Origin: Pyrofollis japonicus
GTDB lineage: Archaea > Thermoproteota > Thermoprotei_A > Sulfolobales > Pyrodictiaceae
Direction: 5' to 3'
Assembly (NCBI RefSeq): GCF_033097485.1
Contig: NZ_AP028634.1
Span: forward strand, 983,126 to 1,047,125
Length of the DNA stretch: 64,000 nt
Below the pieces are notes generated by a model. It saw nothing but the letters and a program-made list of their open reading frames with translations, had not been told where the DNA came from and made no database searches. This document shows positions 35,907-44,884 of this stretch, piece by piece. Position 1 is the stretch's first letter, and every line of letters begins with the position of its first letter. Both the position numbers and the translations under genes were made by a program.

Positions 35907-36729
35907 TAGGGTAGCCCATATATTCAGCCGCCGACATTACCCGCTTATTAATACTCCTTAGCTCCTCTAGGTAAGAAGGATAGTTTAGATCTCGTGCAAA
36001 GTGATGATCGACTATAACGGTATCAACGCTTTCCACGAGTTTTCTCAGATTGCTGAGGCCCTGGTTTACCTTGTCCTCCTCAACCTTTATTCCTGCAAAG
36101 TAGGTCGGAGGCCCACTTATGATTACGAGTGATGGTTTCCAAGAAAGAATGACATCTAGTGCTTTTCTGGACATAGGGCCTTGGACATCAGATGCATGAA
36201 CTATTTTTTCGCCGCAACAACTTATCAAAACCATTACCACGTAGCCAAGCTTGGAGCCTTCAGCACCATGAGGGACTGGCGGTGAGCCAACAACTACGAA
36301 GTCTTTATCAACAATGTATGTGCTAGAGTCTAGAATATTAATAGACTTTGCTATCTCGCTAACCTTGTTCGTTTTAAGTAGTCTATGAGCCCTTATGCGC
36401 TGACTAACATTTATGTTTGACGAAGGGTCTTTTATAAGAAGTACTTTACCCCTATAGTACTCTACGTCCTCTGGCTTGTAGAGATAATGATCATAGTGAT
36501 AATGTGTTATGATAACTATGTCTGCATCACTGATCTCTCCTAGTATTCTCTCCTTGATTTCGTTCAGCCTAGCTATTTCAACAGGATGAGGAGGTAACCC
36601 ATATCTGCGAGGAGCGTAACTCACGCCTGGATCAATAAGTATCTTGACGCCGCCAACTTCTAAGCTCGTGGCCATAGATCTTGAGCCAAAGCTGTCCGCG
36701 CCAAGTATCTTGACTTTTACCTCTACCAA
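35809..36729 (-). CDS. UPF0282 metallo-beta-lactamase-fold protein
   Basis: 306 residues. GADSFGSRSMATSLEVGGVKILIDPG is split by family-specific residues; the HTHYHYDHY-type metal motif reads ITHYHYDHYLY, and further ligands are in VHASDVQGP and DHHFARDL. This is the UPF0282 family of MBL-fold proteins restricted mainly to archaea. It probably is a hydrolase, of unknown substrate. A hairpin at 36797-36818 precedes its gene, and the SPOUT gene overlaps its 3' end. Confidence 0.85.
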   Translation of the reverse strand: MVEVKVKILGADSFGSRSMATSLEVGGVKILIDPGVSYAPRRYGLPPHPVEIARLNEIKERILGEISDADIVIITHYHYDHYLYKPEDVEYYRGKVLLIKDPSSNINVSQRIRAHRLLKTNKVSEIAKSINILDSSTYIVDKDFVVVGSPPVPHGAEGSKLGYVVMVLISCCGEKIVHASDVQGPMSRKALDVILSWKPSLVIISGPPTYFAGIKVEEDKVNQGLSNLRKLVESVDTVIVDHHFARDLNYPSYLEELRSINKRVMSAAEYMGYPIELLEARRKELWKKEKAANSDRASGESFLEVD

Positions 36730-36796
36730 GACTAATCGCCTATTGATTATGTATCGGTGGCGGCCGCATCTTCTTCATCGCATCCGGCTCTGATGA

Positions 36797-36818
36797 GGGG
36801 AAGGCTCCTCACTTCCCC
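36797..36818 (-). terminator. Intergenic hairpin between metG operon and UPF0282 gene
   Basis: GGGGAAG and CTTCCCC form a perfect 7-bp stem with an 8-nt loop. It lies 68 nt downstream of the 147-residue gene stop and 68 nt upstream of UPF0282. No U-rich tract follows, so a terminator role is uncertain; an mRNA processing or leader hairpin is equally possible. The flanking 36730-36885 has no other feature. Confidence 0.35.
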
Positions 36819-36885
36819 CGTACATTGCTTGAATCTATAATGCTAGGGTGCATAATTCTTACGCTAAGTACCGGAGCACGCAAGC

Positions 36886-37329
36886 TTATTGCGAGTCGCC
36901 TGCTAGAATTGATTGTTCGAAAAGCCAGCGGTATTTTCGTAGAGTTTTCTCGTCAATAAGCACATCGTTTCCATCAATAACGACCTTTAAGCCAGCTAGC
37001 GGGTGATAGGGTGGATCCGGGTAGTCCTTGAGCTCAGCTGGCTTCTCCTTGCCTACATATATCCATTTAATTCTTGAGGTTCTCCCCCTCTTTCCAACGT
37101 ATTTTATCTTCCACCAATACCTGCCTATGTAGATGTAGGTCTTCTTGCCCTCGTTCGTCTTCTTCGTTACAATGTGCACTGGTTTGAGATAGTAACCTGT
37201 CTCGCGGATGAGCGTATTGTATCTATAGATCATTCTAATGTATTCTTCAAGAGCTTTTTCGAAATAAAAACGCCCATTCTTTATACGTATTAGTTTCGCC
37301 AAGTTTATCCAAGGCCTCTCGTTTACCAC
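36886..37329 (-). CDS. Hypothetical protein downstream of metG
   Basis: 147 residues, basic and aromatic-rich. The middle ([26 protein letters not shown]) resembles short beta-strand motifs in nucleic-acid-associated proteins, followed by [19 protein letters not shown]. It overlaps the metG stop by 7 nt, indicating coupled translation. A tRNA- or DNA-related role can only be guessed. I recognise no family. Confidence 0.65.
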   Translation of the reverse strand: MVNERPWINLAKLIRIKNGRFYFEKALEEYIRMIYRYNTLIRETGYYLKPVHIVTKKTNEGKKTYIYIGRYWWKIKYVGKRGRTSRIKWIYVGKEKPAELKDYPDPPYHPLAGLKVVIDGNDVLIDEKTLRKYRWLFEQSILAGDSQ

Positions 37330-39044
37330 CTAAGCAGTGGCGGCCTCTTCTCCATTACTTTCCTACGTGCTTCTTCTAATAGCTTTGGAGCCTTATTCTC
37401 GAAGTCTGCAGGCAGTTTCTTGAAGAGGGGTTCAGGTTTTCCTATCTTGTGCCCTGGCTTTACTATGAAAGTGCTAGCAACCTTGCTCCAAATTCCTTTT
37501 TGGTGTACGCTGCCCTCCAGGTTGAGCATGCGCCATAGTTTTTCCGCAGATACTGGTGTGAAGGGTGCCAGGAGCACGGCGAGTGTTGCCACGGCGTTAA
37601 TTGCTATGTATATTGTTGTTGCAGCATCTTCTGGATTAGTCTTTATTGCGTCCCAGGGAGCTTTGGCGTTTAAGTACTGGTTTCCTCTACGTGCAAGCTC
37701 TATTGTCTCTTCAAGTGCTTGTTTGAGTCTAAAAGCTTCGAATTGCTCGGCTACTCGGCTGGAGGCAGACTTTACATATTCTGCATATTCTCTATCGATG
37801 TCCGTATATTCTCCAGGCTCTGGCACTATCCCTTTGAATCTACTCTCCGTGAACTTTAGCACCCTATGCACAAAGTTGCCAATATCATCGTTCATATCCT
37901 TATTAACTATCTTCACGAGCTCCTTCCACGTAAAGTCTGTGTCCTTTGTCTCAGGCCTTATCTTAATAAGGACAAACCTCCAATAATCTGCTGGCAGAAG
38001 CTCAAGTGCTTCGTCGATCCAAATACCCCAACGCCTACTCTTTGAGAACTGCTCGCCCTCAAAGAGTAGGTACTCAGTAGCAGATATATACCACGGGAGG
38101 ACGTATGGCTCTCCACTTGCCATAAGCATTGCTGGGAATATTATTGCGTGGAATGGAATATTGTCCTTGCCTATAAAGTAGACTGTTCGAGTCTCTTTAT
38201 CAAACCAGTACCTCTTCCAGAGATCAGGGTCGCCGTGCTTTTCACCGAACTCCTTTGTTGCTGAGATATATCCCAGTAGCGCATCAAACCATACGTAGAT
38301 TGTTTTGCCTTCAGCCCCAGGGAATGGTGCTGGTATTCCCCACTTGTTGTCTCGCGTGATGCTCCTAGGCTTAAGCCCCTCCTTTACCCAGTTAAGGCTA
38401 TAGTTTTTGACCTTGGCGGGTAAGTTGCTCTCTTCAAGCCACTTCATTAGTTTATCTTGTAGCTTTGGTAAATCGAAGAACCAATGCTTGCTTTTACGGA
38501 ACTCTACTGGCCCACCACATATAGCGCATCTCGGATTTATTAACTCGGTTGGGTGTAGTAGCCTACCACAGTTATCGCACTGGTCTCCATGGGCTTTAGG
38601 GTAGCCGCAGTAAGGACATGTTCCGATAACAAATCTGTCTGGTAGGAACATTTTATCGCGAGGACAATAGGGTAATATCTCGTCCTGTGTAAATACATAT
38701 CCGTTGTTGTAGAGCTTCATCATGAATTCTCGCACGAATTCCTTATGGGTCTCGCTCTCCGTCCTCGTATAGTTATCAAAGCTTATACCGTACTCCTTAA
38801 ACAGCTTTGTTATATATTCGTGAGCCTGATCTGTTAATTGTTTCGGGTGTACACCTCTCTTTATTGCCTCTATTTCGATCGGTGTACCGTGTTCATCGCT
38901 TCCGCTGACAAATACAACATCTTCTCCCTTAAGTCTGAGATAGCGTGCAAAGACGTCAGCGGAAAGTATTGAACCTATTAGGTTTCCTAGATGCGGTACG
39001 TTGTTAACGTATGGCCATGCTGACGCGACAACCCACTTTGCCAT
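37323..39044 (-). CDS. metG: Methionyl-tRNA synthetase
   Basis: 573 residues from ATG 39044, preceded by AGAGGTG. The class I signature is [11 protein letters not shown], the zinc knuckle pair is [18 protein letters not shown] followed by CAICG, the connective peptide has [19 protein letters not shown], and the KMSKS equivalent is [12 protein letters not shown]. The anticodon domain ends at about residue 560 without the C-terminal EMAP-II-like tRNA-binding domain present in many bacterial enzymes. It heads the metG-147 aa operon. Confidence 0.95.
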   Translation of the reverse strand: MAKWVVASAWPYVNNVPHLGNLIGSILSADVFARYLRLKGEDVVFVSGSDEHGTPIEIEAIKRGVHPKQLTDQAHEYITKLFKEYGISFDNYTRTESETHKEFVREFMMKLYNNGYVFTQDEILPYCPRDKMFLPDRFVIGTCPYCGYPKAHGDQCDNCGRLLHPTELINPRCAICGGPVEFRKSKHWFFDLPKLQDKLMKWLEESNLPAKVKNYSLNWVKEGLKPRSITRDNKWGIPAPFPGAEGKTIYVWFDALLGYISATKEFGEKHGDPDLWKRYWFDKETRTVYFIGKDNIPFHAIIFPAMLMASGEPYVLPWYISATEYLLFEGEQFSKSRRWGIWIDEALELLPADYWRFVLIKIRPETKDTDFTWKELVKIVNKDMNDDIGNFVHRVLKFTESRFKGIVPEPGEYTDIDREYAEYVKSASSRVAEQFEAFRLKQALEETIELARRGNQYLNAKAPWDAIKTNPEDAATTIYIAINAVATLAVLLAPFTPVSAEKLWRMLNLEGSVHQKGIWSKVASTFIVKPGHKIGKPEPLFKKLPADFENKAPKLLEEARRKVMEKRPPLLRW

Positions 39045-39141
39045 TGCCGGCACCTCTGGATAGAGAATGGCCGGGCAAGGCAAGTAATAAGATTTCTATA
39101 TGAATAGAGGCCTTACCGGGCATTTTTGGGGGCTTAGGGGA

Positions 39142-40068
39142 ATGAACACCTATAAACACATATCTATTGGAAACATAAATCTAGATATTTATGTCCTCGT
39201 AGAGAACATACCTGGACCCGACGAAGATACGACAGCGAAAGAACTCTATATAGGCCCCGGTGGTGCAGCATCTAATTATGCAGTGACCGTTGCAAGGTTT
39301 GGTCATGTGTCTTTCCTCGTTGGGCATCTAGGTGCGCGTGGTCTCGGAGCCTACTTATTAGACTCTTTGAGAAAAAGTGGAATTCGTACTGACTATGTAG
39401 TTGTACACCATGATCGGGACCCAGGTATTGTAGTGATACTTGTAGCGCCGGGCGGCGAGCGAGCAATGGCGACAATGAGGGGGGCAAATACATTGCTTAG
39501 AGGCGATGAAGCCGAGGGTGCTGAATCGGATATACTACACGTTGCTAGTAGAGAGCCAGAGATAGTTGCGCGTGCAACTGCTACAATAAACGCGAGATTC
39601 GTCACCTATGATCCCGGCGGACGTGTAGCTAAGAAGTATGGGCCCACGCTGTTGGAGCAGATAGTTGATAGAGTTGACCTTATTGCAGTTAACCGTGTTG
39701 AAGCAAGCCTTATCTTTGGTAGCAGAGACCCTGCACTAATAGCTTCAAAGCTTAGTGGAAGACTTAGGTTTGTTTTGCTGAAGAAAGGGGGAGAAGGTGC
39801 CTCATTAATTACCCGCGAAGGTGTATATGATGTCGAAGCATATAAGGAAGGCGAGGTCGTCGACACAACCGGTGCTGGCGACGTCTTCATAGCAGTGTTT
39901 AACACGTATTTCGTTGAGGGACATAGTATGGAAGAGGCGCTACGTGCAGCAAGCATTGCTTCAGGGCTCAAGGTGCAGAGGCGTGGGGCGCAAAGTATCC
40001 CTGGCAGAGAAGAGGTCGAAGAGAGACTCAGGGGGGGAAGCATCAAAGTCACCTACATCAAGCATTGA
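39142..40068 (+). CDS. PfkB-family carbohydrate kinase
   Basis: 308 residues from ATG 39142. PfkB motif 1 GPGGAASNYAVTVARFG (substrate-binding) and motif 2 DTTGAGDVFIAVF (with catalytic Asp) are intact. It is a ribokinase-like sugar or nucleoside kinase; substrate cannot be assigned from sequence. Start upstream at 39100 is disfavoured because it would overlap the divergent metG promoter region. The 3' end overlaps the Cys-cluster gene start. Confidence 0.88.
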   Translation: MNTYKHISIGNINLDIYVLVENIPGPDEDTTAKELYIGPGGAASNYAVTVARFGHVSFLVGHLGARGLGAYLLDSLRKSGIRTDYVVVHHDRDPGIVVILVAPGGERAMATMRGANTLLRGDEAEGAESDILHVASREPEIVARATATINARFVTYDPGGRVAKKYGPTLLEQIVDRVDLIAVNRVEASLIFGSRDPALIASKLSGRLRFVLLKKGGEGASLITREGVYDVEAYKEGEVVDTTGAGDVFIAVFNTYFVEGHSMEEALRAASIASGLKVQRRGAQSIPGREEVEERLRGGSIKVTYIKH

Positions 40069-40474
40069 CAGTGTTCCTGCTTTCCCGGTTGATTGCCGGC
40101 TACGTGATGGAAGGTTTTGTGCAAAGTGTTGCTATGACACGGAAATGCCGCTTACCGAGGAGGACATAAAGCGTATAGAAAGACTAGGCTATAGGAGAGA
40201 AGAGTTCGTCGTCATCGGCCCAGACGGGATTCCCAGATTACGCAATATTAATGGCCACTGTTTCTTCCTTGATCCATCCACGGGAAGGTGTAAGATATAC
40301 GCCTACAGACCCGTAGGATGTAGACTTTATCCGCTCGTATATGCGCCTGGAAAAGGAGTTGTAGTTGACCCTTATTGTCCTAGAGCAAGATCTATCCCGA
40401 AGACTCTTATAAAAAAGTATGAAAAATATGTTATTGAGCTCATAAAGAAAATTTATGGGAAAAATGTGTTATAA
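39983..40474 (+). CDS. YkgJ-type cysteine-cluster (zinc- or Fe-S-binding) protein
   Basis: The conserved part carries FCAKCCYDTEM and then HCFFLDPSTGRCKIYAYRP followed by GCRLYPL and PYCPRA, the C-x(n)-C-C pattern of the YkgJ/UPF0153 family. The 5' end is uncertain: the frame is open from TTG 39914 and a GTG occurs at 39983, both inside the kinase gene. No ATG precedes the first Cys. Translation is probably coupled to the kinase. Metal identity and role unknown. Confidence 0.75.
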   Translation: MGRKVSLAEKRSKRDSGGEASKSPTSSIDSVPAFPVDCRLRDGRFCAKCCYDTEMPLTEEDIKRIERLGYRREEFVVIGPDGIPRLRNINGHCFFLDPSTGRCKIYAYRPVGCRLYPLVYAPGKGVVVDPYCPRARSIPKTLIKKYEKYVIELIKKIYGKNVL

Positions 40475-40495
40475 TAAGCTCTTTTATTTAGATAT

Positions 40496-42058
40496 TTAGA
40501 GCACTAGCTGCTCGCCGTGCATTCTTCTCAATAGGACCCTATAGGTCGGTGTGACCGACTTCGGGTGATTAGCATAGACATCGTCGAGCCTTCCAACGCT
40601 TGTGTTACGTGGCGAGGACTTGACACTATTGGGATCCCTGTACGCAGTTTCAGCTATTTCTTTGAGCACTTCTGCATAACGCTCTATTTCTCTCCTAGGT
40701 TCGGACTCAGTGAACTCGATCATCAAGGCCTCCTCAACTATTAGGGGGAAGTATATTGTTGGTGCATGTAACCCTCTATCAAGTAAGGCCTTTGCGACAT
40801 CTAGTGCTGTTACACCAGTATCGTGTGCCAGCGGCTTTGCTGAGAAAACTACTTCGTGCTTTCTAGGCCTATCAGGGTCGTATGGAAGCTCGTAGCCCTT
40901 TACATCCCGCATTAATGCTATAAAGTAATTGGTGTTTATTACGCTCTGTATTGCGGTTTCCCTCAGCCCTTTCCCGCCAAGAGCAGCAATATACAGGTAT
41001 GCTTTCACTAAAGGAATAATATTTCCATAGTATGCACGGATTCTGCCAATACATCTCTCGCACTTGTAATCCCAGTAGTACTTGCCATTCTTCTTACCTA
41101 TGAGGGGCCTCGGCAAATAATCAACAAGTTCTCCTTTGGCGCAGACAACTCCTGCCCCAGGTCCTCCTCCGCCATGTGGTGCAGAGAAGGTCTTGTGAAG
41201 ATTTAGATGAACAATGTCGAACCCCATATCGCCTGGTCGTACAATACCCATTATACCGTTAAGGTTCGCGCCATCATAGTAGAGAAGCGAGCCATTCTCG
41301 TGAAGAATCTCTGCAACTTCAAGTATGCGGTCCTCGAATATTCCCAGGGTGTTTGGATTAGTAAGCATTATGCCAGCAGTCTTGGCACTCAGAACAGCCT
41401 TTATTGCGTCAAGATCGACAGTCCCATGCTCCGTTGACGGTATTCTTATAACACGGAAGCCCGCCATAGCCGCGCTTGCTGGGTTAGTTCCGTGGGCCGA
41501 ATCTGGTATCAGCATTTCATCCCTATTCTCCCTCTTATCAATGAAGTATTTACGTATCATTAGCGCACCGGCGAGTTCTCCTGCAGCCCCTGCAGGAACC
41601 TGGAGACTACAACGATCCATACCAGTAAGCTCTGCGAGCCACTTCTCAAGCTCGTATAGCATTTCAAGGAGGCCTTGGACAGTCTCCTCGTCCTGATAGG
41701 GATGTAGGAATGCTATCCTAGGGTCGCGTGTAAGGACCTCATTGATCTTTGGATTATACTTCATTGTGCACGAGCCTAGGGGGACAGGGCCAACGTCCAC
41801 ACCATAGCTCATCTGACTTAGCCTAGTAAAGTGGCGTGTGACTTCTACCTCGCTCGCACCCGGTATGTTTGGCATCTCTTCTCTCAAGAGGCCACGCTTT
41901 GCTAGCTCTGATTCAGGTGTTGTTCCAAGGCTCTCTCTAATTACGTCATCTTCTTCTCTAAAAGGTATTATGTAGCCGCTTCGCTGAGGACCGCCTATAT
42001 CGTATATAAGTGGTTCAGGCCATTTGGCTTGTCTCCATCCCCTCCGAAGGACAGTCAC
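40496..42058 (-). CDS. gcvPB: Glycine dehydrogenase (decarboxylating) subunit 2
   Basis: 520 residues of the PLP-dependent P-protein C-terminal half. The PLP lysine lies in HLNLHKTFSAPHGGGGPG, with LTNPNTLGIFE and YYDGANLNGI upstream. The glycine cleavage P-protein is split in archaea and many thermophiles. GTG at 42058 overlaps the gcvPA stop by 4 nt. H- and T-proteins are not in this window. Both subunits form an alpha2beta2 complex. Confidence 0.95.
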   Translation of the reverse strand: MTVLRRGWRQAKWPEPLIYDIGGPQRSGYIIPFREEDDVIRESLGTTPESELAKRGLLREEMPNIPGASEVEVTRHFTRLSQMSYGVDVGPVPLGSCTMKYNPKINEVLTRDPRIAFLHPYQDEETVQGLLEMLYELEKWLAELTGMDRCSLQVPAGAAGELAGALMIRKYFIDKRENRDEMLIPDSAHGTNPASAAMAGFRVIRIPSTEHGTVDLDAIKAVLSAKTAGIMLTNPNTLGIFEDRILEVAEILHENGSLLYYDGANLNGIMGIVRPGDMGFDIVHLNLHKTFSAPHGGGGPGAGVVCAKGELVDYLPRPLIGKKNGKYYWDYKCERCIGRIRAYYGNIIPLVKAYLYIAALGGKGLRETAIQSVINTNYFIALMRDVKGYELPYDPDRPRKHEVVFSAKPLAHDTGVTALDVAKALLDRGLHAPTIYFPLIVEEALMIEFTESEPRREIERYAEVLKEIAETAYRDPNSVKSSPRNTSVGRLDDVYANHPKSVTPTYRVLLRRMHGEQLVL

Positions 42059-43431
42059 ATCAACTCACCTATAGCTTCTACGAGTCTATCAATATCTTTC
42101 TTACTATGGGCCTCTGTTACACAGAAAAGGGCTGAGTACTCGTCTCTGAGAGGAGGTTTGTCCCTGAGATCAAGGCCGCCCATTATGCCCTTTGCTAGAA
42201 GTCGGCGGTGTATCTCTCTGTAGGGCTTGGGAAAGCGGGCAACGAACTCCTTGAAAAACTCTGCATCAAATAGTGGCGCCTTTACTCCGATTTCATTTAG
42301 CCTTTTTGCAGTATAGTGGCTCCTAATCCATATGGTCTTTGCTAACTCTCTTATACCGCGGCCTCCGAGAAGAGACAAGTACGCTGCTGCAGCAACAGCG
42401 AGGAGTGCCTCATTACTAGTTATATTGGATGTTGCCTTCTCTCTACGTATGTGTTGTTCACGCGTTTGAAGTATCATTACAAAGCCTTGTTCCGTTCCAT
42501 CAATTGTCCGCGTAAGGCCGATGAGCCGGCCCGGCATCTGCCTTACAAGCTTCCTATCCCACTTAGTAGCAAATATGCCTAGAAGCGGGCCACCGTAGTT
42601 AAGTCCTATCCCAAGCGGTTGCGCATCACCAACAACTATGTCTGCACCGTACCTTCCAGGCGGCTTAACTATACCTAGACTGAGAGGCTCTATCCCTACA
42701 ACAAACAAGGCTCCATGCTCATGCGCCTTATCAGCTATTGCTTCAAGATTCTCCTCAAGTACTCCAAAGAAGTTTGGTGTCTCGACATAAATAGCGGCTG
42801 TCTCGTTATCAATCTTTTTCTCAACTTCATTGATATCTATTTTGCCGCTTTCTTTCTCAAAACCTACTTCCTCTATTTTGACGTTCTTACCTATAAGCCA
42901 TGTCCTAATTACCTCCATGTGCTCCGGATTAATATTTGAAGAAACAAGTAGCTTACGGCGACGAGTAACCCTCATAGCTGCTAATAAGGCCTCAGCTGCC
43001 GCAGTGCTCCAATCATACATAGAGACGTTCACAACATCCATTTCAAGGAGATCCGCCATGAGGCTCTGGTACTCAAAGAATGCTTGTAGAAGACCTTGGT
43101 TAATTTCAGGCTGATAAGGCGTATACGCGGTATAGAACTCGCTTCTCGAAATAATTGCGTCAATTACGGCAGGCACGTAGTGAAAACATATGCCTCCGCC
43201 GAGGAAAGGCGGTGGATCGGCGAAGTACTTGTTTCTTGAAAGTTTCTCGTCAATTATTCTCCTAAGCTCCCACTCTGAGAGCATCCTGCCAAAACCAACG
43301 CTTGGCGGCTCCTTGAGAGTGACCTCTCTCGGCACGTCACGATAAAGATCCATTGGGTCCCTTACTCCTATGCGTCTAAGCATTTCCTCTCTATCGCGGT
43401 TATTGGCTGAAGGTGCCCAGGGATATGTCAC
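42055..43431 (-). CDS. gcvPA: Glycine dehydrogenase (decarboxylating) subunit 1
   Basis: 458 residues of the P-protein N-terminal half. GGGICFHYVPAVIDAI, AYTPYQPEINQGLLQ and NVSMYDWSTAAAEA are characteristic. YVETPNFFGVLEE is also conserved. No PLP lysine is expected in this subunit. The start is GTG 43431; the 276 nt upstream to the tRNA hold a GGGC/GCCC-flanked hairpin region but no convincing gene. The downstream partner overlaps by 4 nt. Confidence 0.95.
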   Translation of the reverse strand: MTYPWAPSANNRDREEMLRRIGVRDPMDLYRDVPREVTLKEPPSVGFGRMLSEWELRRIIDEKLSRNKYFADPPPFLGGGICFHYVPAVIDAIISRSEFYTAYTPYQPEINQGLLQAFFEYQSLMADLLEMDVVNVSMYDWSTAAAEALLAAMRVTRRRKLLVSSNINPEHMEVIRTWLIGKNVKIEEVGFEKESGKIDINEVEKKIDNETAAIYVETPNFFGVLEENLEAIADKAHEHGALFVVGIEPLSLGIVKPPGRYGADIVVGDAQPLGIGLNYGGPLLGIFATKWDRKLVRQMPGRLIGLTRTIDGTEQGFVMILQTREQHIRREKATSNITSNEALLAVAAAAYLSLLGGRGIRELAKTIWIRSHYTAKRLNEIGVKAPLFDAEFFKEFVARFPKPYREIHRRLLAKGIMGGLDLRDKPPLRDEYSALFCVTEAHSKKDIDRLVEAIGELM

Positions 43432-43707
43432 GGCCTGCCTCCACTAAGCCTACTTGAAAGACGTGGGGCTAAAACTATAGCACCGCCAGTGTTAAGCCTT
43501 GATATCCCCAGTCTGCTCTAAGAGTACCTGGGCTATGAAGAGAGTCATGCCAAAGGAACCCATAGTGGGATGTCTCCCTCCGGGGTAGCTGAGCCCCATT
43601 AAGATGAAATAAAACAATAGCTATATAGTGCCAGGTTGTGAATAGTTACGACTTAACCATTTAAAGATTTGAAAGAGGCTGGGAAGGCCCGCAGCGATGG
43701 ATTTGGA

Positions 43708-43810
43708 GCCGCCGCCGGGATTTGAACCCGGGACCCCCGGCTCCCTCGGAACCCGCGGACACGTGCGGGCGCTTACGAGGCCGGTGCTCTGCCCGCTGAG
43801 CTACGGCGGC
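43708..43810 (-). tRNA. tRNA-Thr (CGU) with a 31-nt intron
   Basis: Minus-strand tRNA of 103 nt. The acceptor stem GCCGCCG/CGGCGGC, D arm, and T arm CCGGG-TTCAAAT-CCCGG are perfect. The anticodon loop is CTCGTAA, anticodon CGT. The intron lies at 43773-43743, after position 37. It is bounded by a canonical bulge-helix-bulge: outer stem CCGGC/GCCGG, central helix CTCG/CGAG, bulges TAA and GGA. Mature length is 72 nt. No encoded CCA. Confidence 0.95.
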
Positions 43811-43835
43811 GCCCTCCACGTCTCCAGTACTTTTG

Positions 43836-43845
43836 CTATATTTTC
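43836..43845 (-). promoter_or_regulatory. TATA box of tRNA-Thr
   Basis: On the minus strand GAAAATATAG is centred about 30 nt upstream of the mature tRNA 5' end, the expected spacing for archaeal RNA polymerase. A second TATA-like TTATAAA at 43859-43865 lies farther upstream and could serve a longer leader. Confidence 0.5.
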
Positions 43846-44012
43846 ATGACGCAGTGGCTTATAAAGGGATTCCTTCATTCATATAAAAACGGGCCTAATA
43901 GCCGATGAGGTGACACGCAGGCCTAGTACAGCCCCATACCGGGGGCAATGATAGAGCCCGTCCACGGCCGAGGCGATGTAGCTAGCGTAGCGTTGTGTTT
44001 TCCTTAGTGAAC

Positions 44013-44071
44013 TCAGCGCTCAGCCATGCTCCTCATAGCACTTGCTAACTCGGTTTCCCTCTTTTCATCAC
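44013..44071 (-). ncRNA. Box C/D sRNA candidate
   Basis: Minus strand: C box GTGATGA (44071-44065), 12 nt AAAGAGGGAAAC, degenerate D' CGAG, an 11-12 nt spacer, C' ATGAGGA (44036-44030), 13 nt GCATGGCTGAGCG and D box CTGA (44016-44013). TTTAAAAA (44112-44105) upstream is a well-placed TATA element. The same element, read on the plus strand, may be the promoter of the DUF2208 gene. The plus-strand region 43881-43990 also has a TATA-like motif but no supported gene. Confidence 0.5.
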
Positions 44072-44129
44072 AGTTATCTACGTTATACCTGCTATTTTAC
44101 TTAGTTTTTAAAGGGGTTGTGACTAAGCC

Positions 44130-44879
44130 TTGCTCCGGGGACTTGGAGTGCTCTCACAGAGAACAATGATGATAATAAGCCAGATCTACATCGTGGTATT
44201 ATCATATGCTTTTGCTGCTTTTCCGCGTTACGTCTGGTTGTTGTTCCTAGTATACCTAGGGCTCATGATAGGGATAAGTACCTATAGCGCTAGAAGTAGC
44301 GGTGGCGTTAGTGTATCGAGACAAGACATTGAGCGTGCGCGGCAGTTATTACGGGAAGAGAATGCGTTACAGCTAGCTATGGAGGACGAAGAGTTATTAG
44401 ACTTATACTCTAAGCAAATGAAGGCTTCAATGATATCATTTGCAATAGTGTTCCTGTATCTGCCACTGTTCTGGGTTATCCGAGGTAATTATCAGAGTCT
44501 AGTGGATGGTCTCCGCGGGCTTGGTGTCCGCAGTGAAGTTATTGCAGGCTTTATAATATGGCTTAGTGTGTTTGAGGCTATGACTCTTTTGAACTTCCTA
44601 GTTCAGCGAAGACTAGGCCTTAAGGCTGGAAAGCCGCTTGCACCAATGGTGCCTAAGGGCTTCGTTGTAACAGATAAAGGTATTATGCTCAGAGGTTCTC
44701 TTGGGAAGGTTATTGGCTTTCCTCTTCCCGAGGGTACGAAAGTCGTTCTTAACGAGGAGAGGAACTATGTCGAAATAGAGGAGCCTAAGGGTGGGAAGAT
44801 AAGACTGTATACGATGAAGGCTCGGAGGCTCTATGAGATTCTAATGAGGTATGGGCTAAGAAAGAAGGAAAAACAATAA
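44130..44879 (+). CDS. DUF2208 archaeal membrane protein
   Basis: 249 residues from TTG 44130 (ATG 44166 is also possible). Two N-terminal helices (about 14-50), a charged linker SRQDIERARQLLREENALQL, then two more helices (about 95-160) and a soluble beta-rich tail with VPKGFVVTDKGIMLRGSLGKVIGFPLP. This matches the archaeal DUF2208 family. It is convergent with taw1, 5 nt apart. Role unknown; an enzyme or scaffold at the membrane is possible. Confidence 0.78.
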   Translation: MLRGLGVLSQRTMMIISQIYIVVLSYAFAAFPRYVWLLFLVYLGLMIGISTYSARSSGGVSVSRQDIERARQLLREENALQLAMEDEELLDLYSKQMKASMISFAIVFLYLPLFWVIRGNYQSLVDGLRGLGVRSEVIAGFIIWLSVFEAMTLLNFLVQRRLGLKAGKPLAPMVPKGFVVTDKGIMLRGSLGKVIGFPLPEGTKVVLNEERNYVEIEEPKGGKIRLYTMKARRLYEILMRYGLRKKEKQ

Positions 44880-44884
44880 GCCTC

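Noticed and set aside
36760-36830. Minus-strand GCGATGA near CCGA as a C/D RNA
   Set aside because: The upstream C box has mismatches and the guide is 14 nt; the stronger signal there is the GGGGAAG/CTTCCCC hairpin.
39100-39141. Longer N-terminus of the PfkB kinase
   Set aside because: The extra residues lack family similarity, and ATG 39142 directly precedes the first conserved strand.
43530-43596. ATGAAGA and CTGA flanked by a GGGC/GCCC stem upstream of gcvPA
   Set aside because: No acceptable C' or D' boxes; the stem alone is weak evidence.
43881-43990. Plus-strand TATA-like motif followed by a GCCCC/GGGGC hairpin
   Set aside because: No recognisable RNA family or coding frame follows, so no gene was called.
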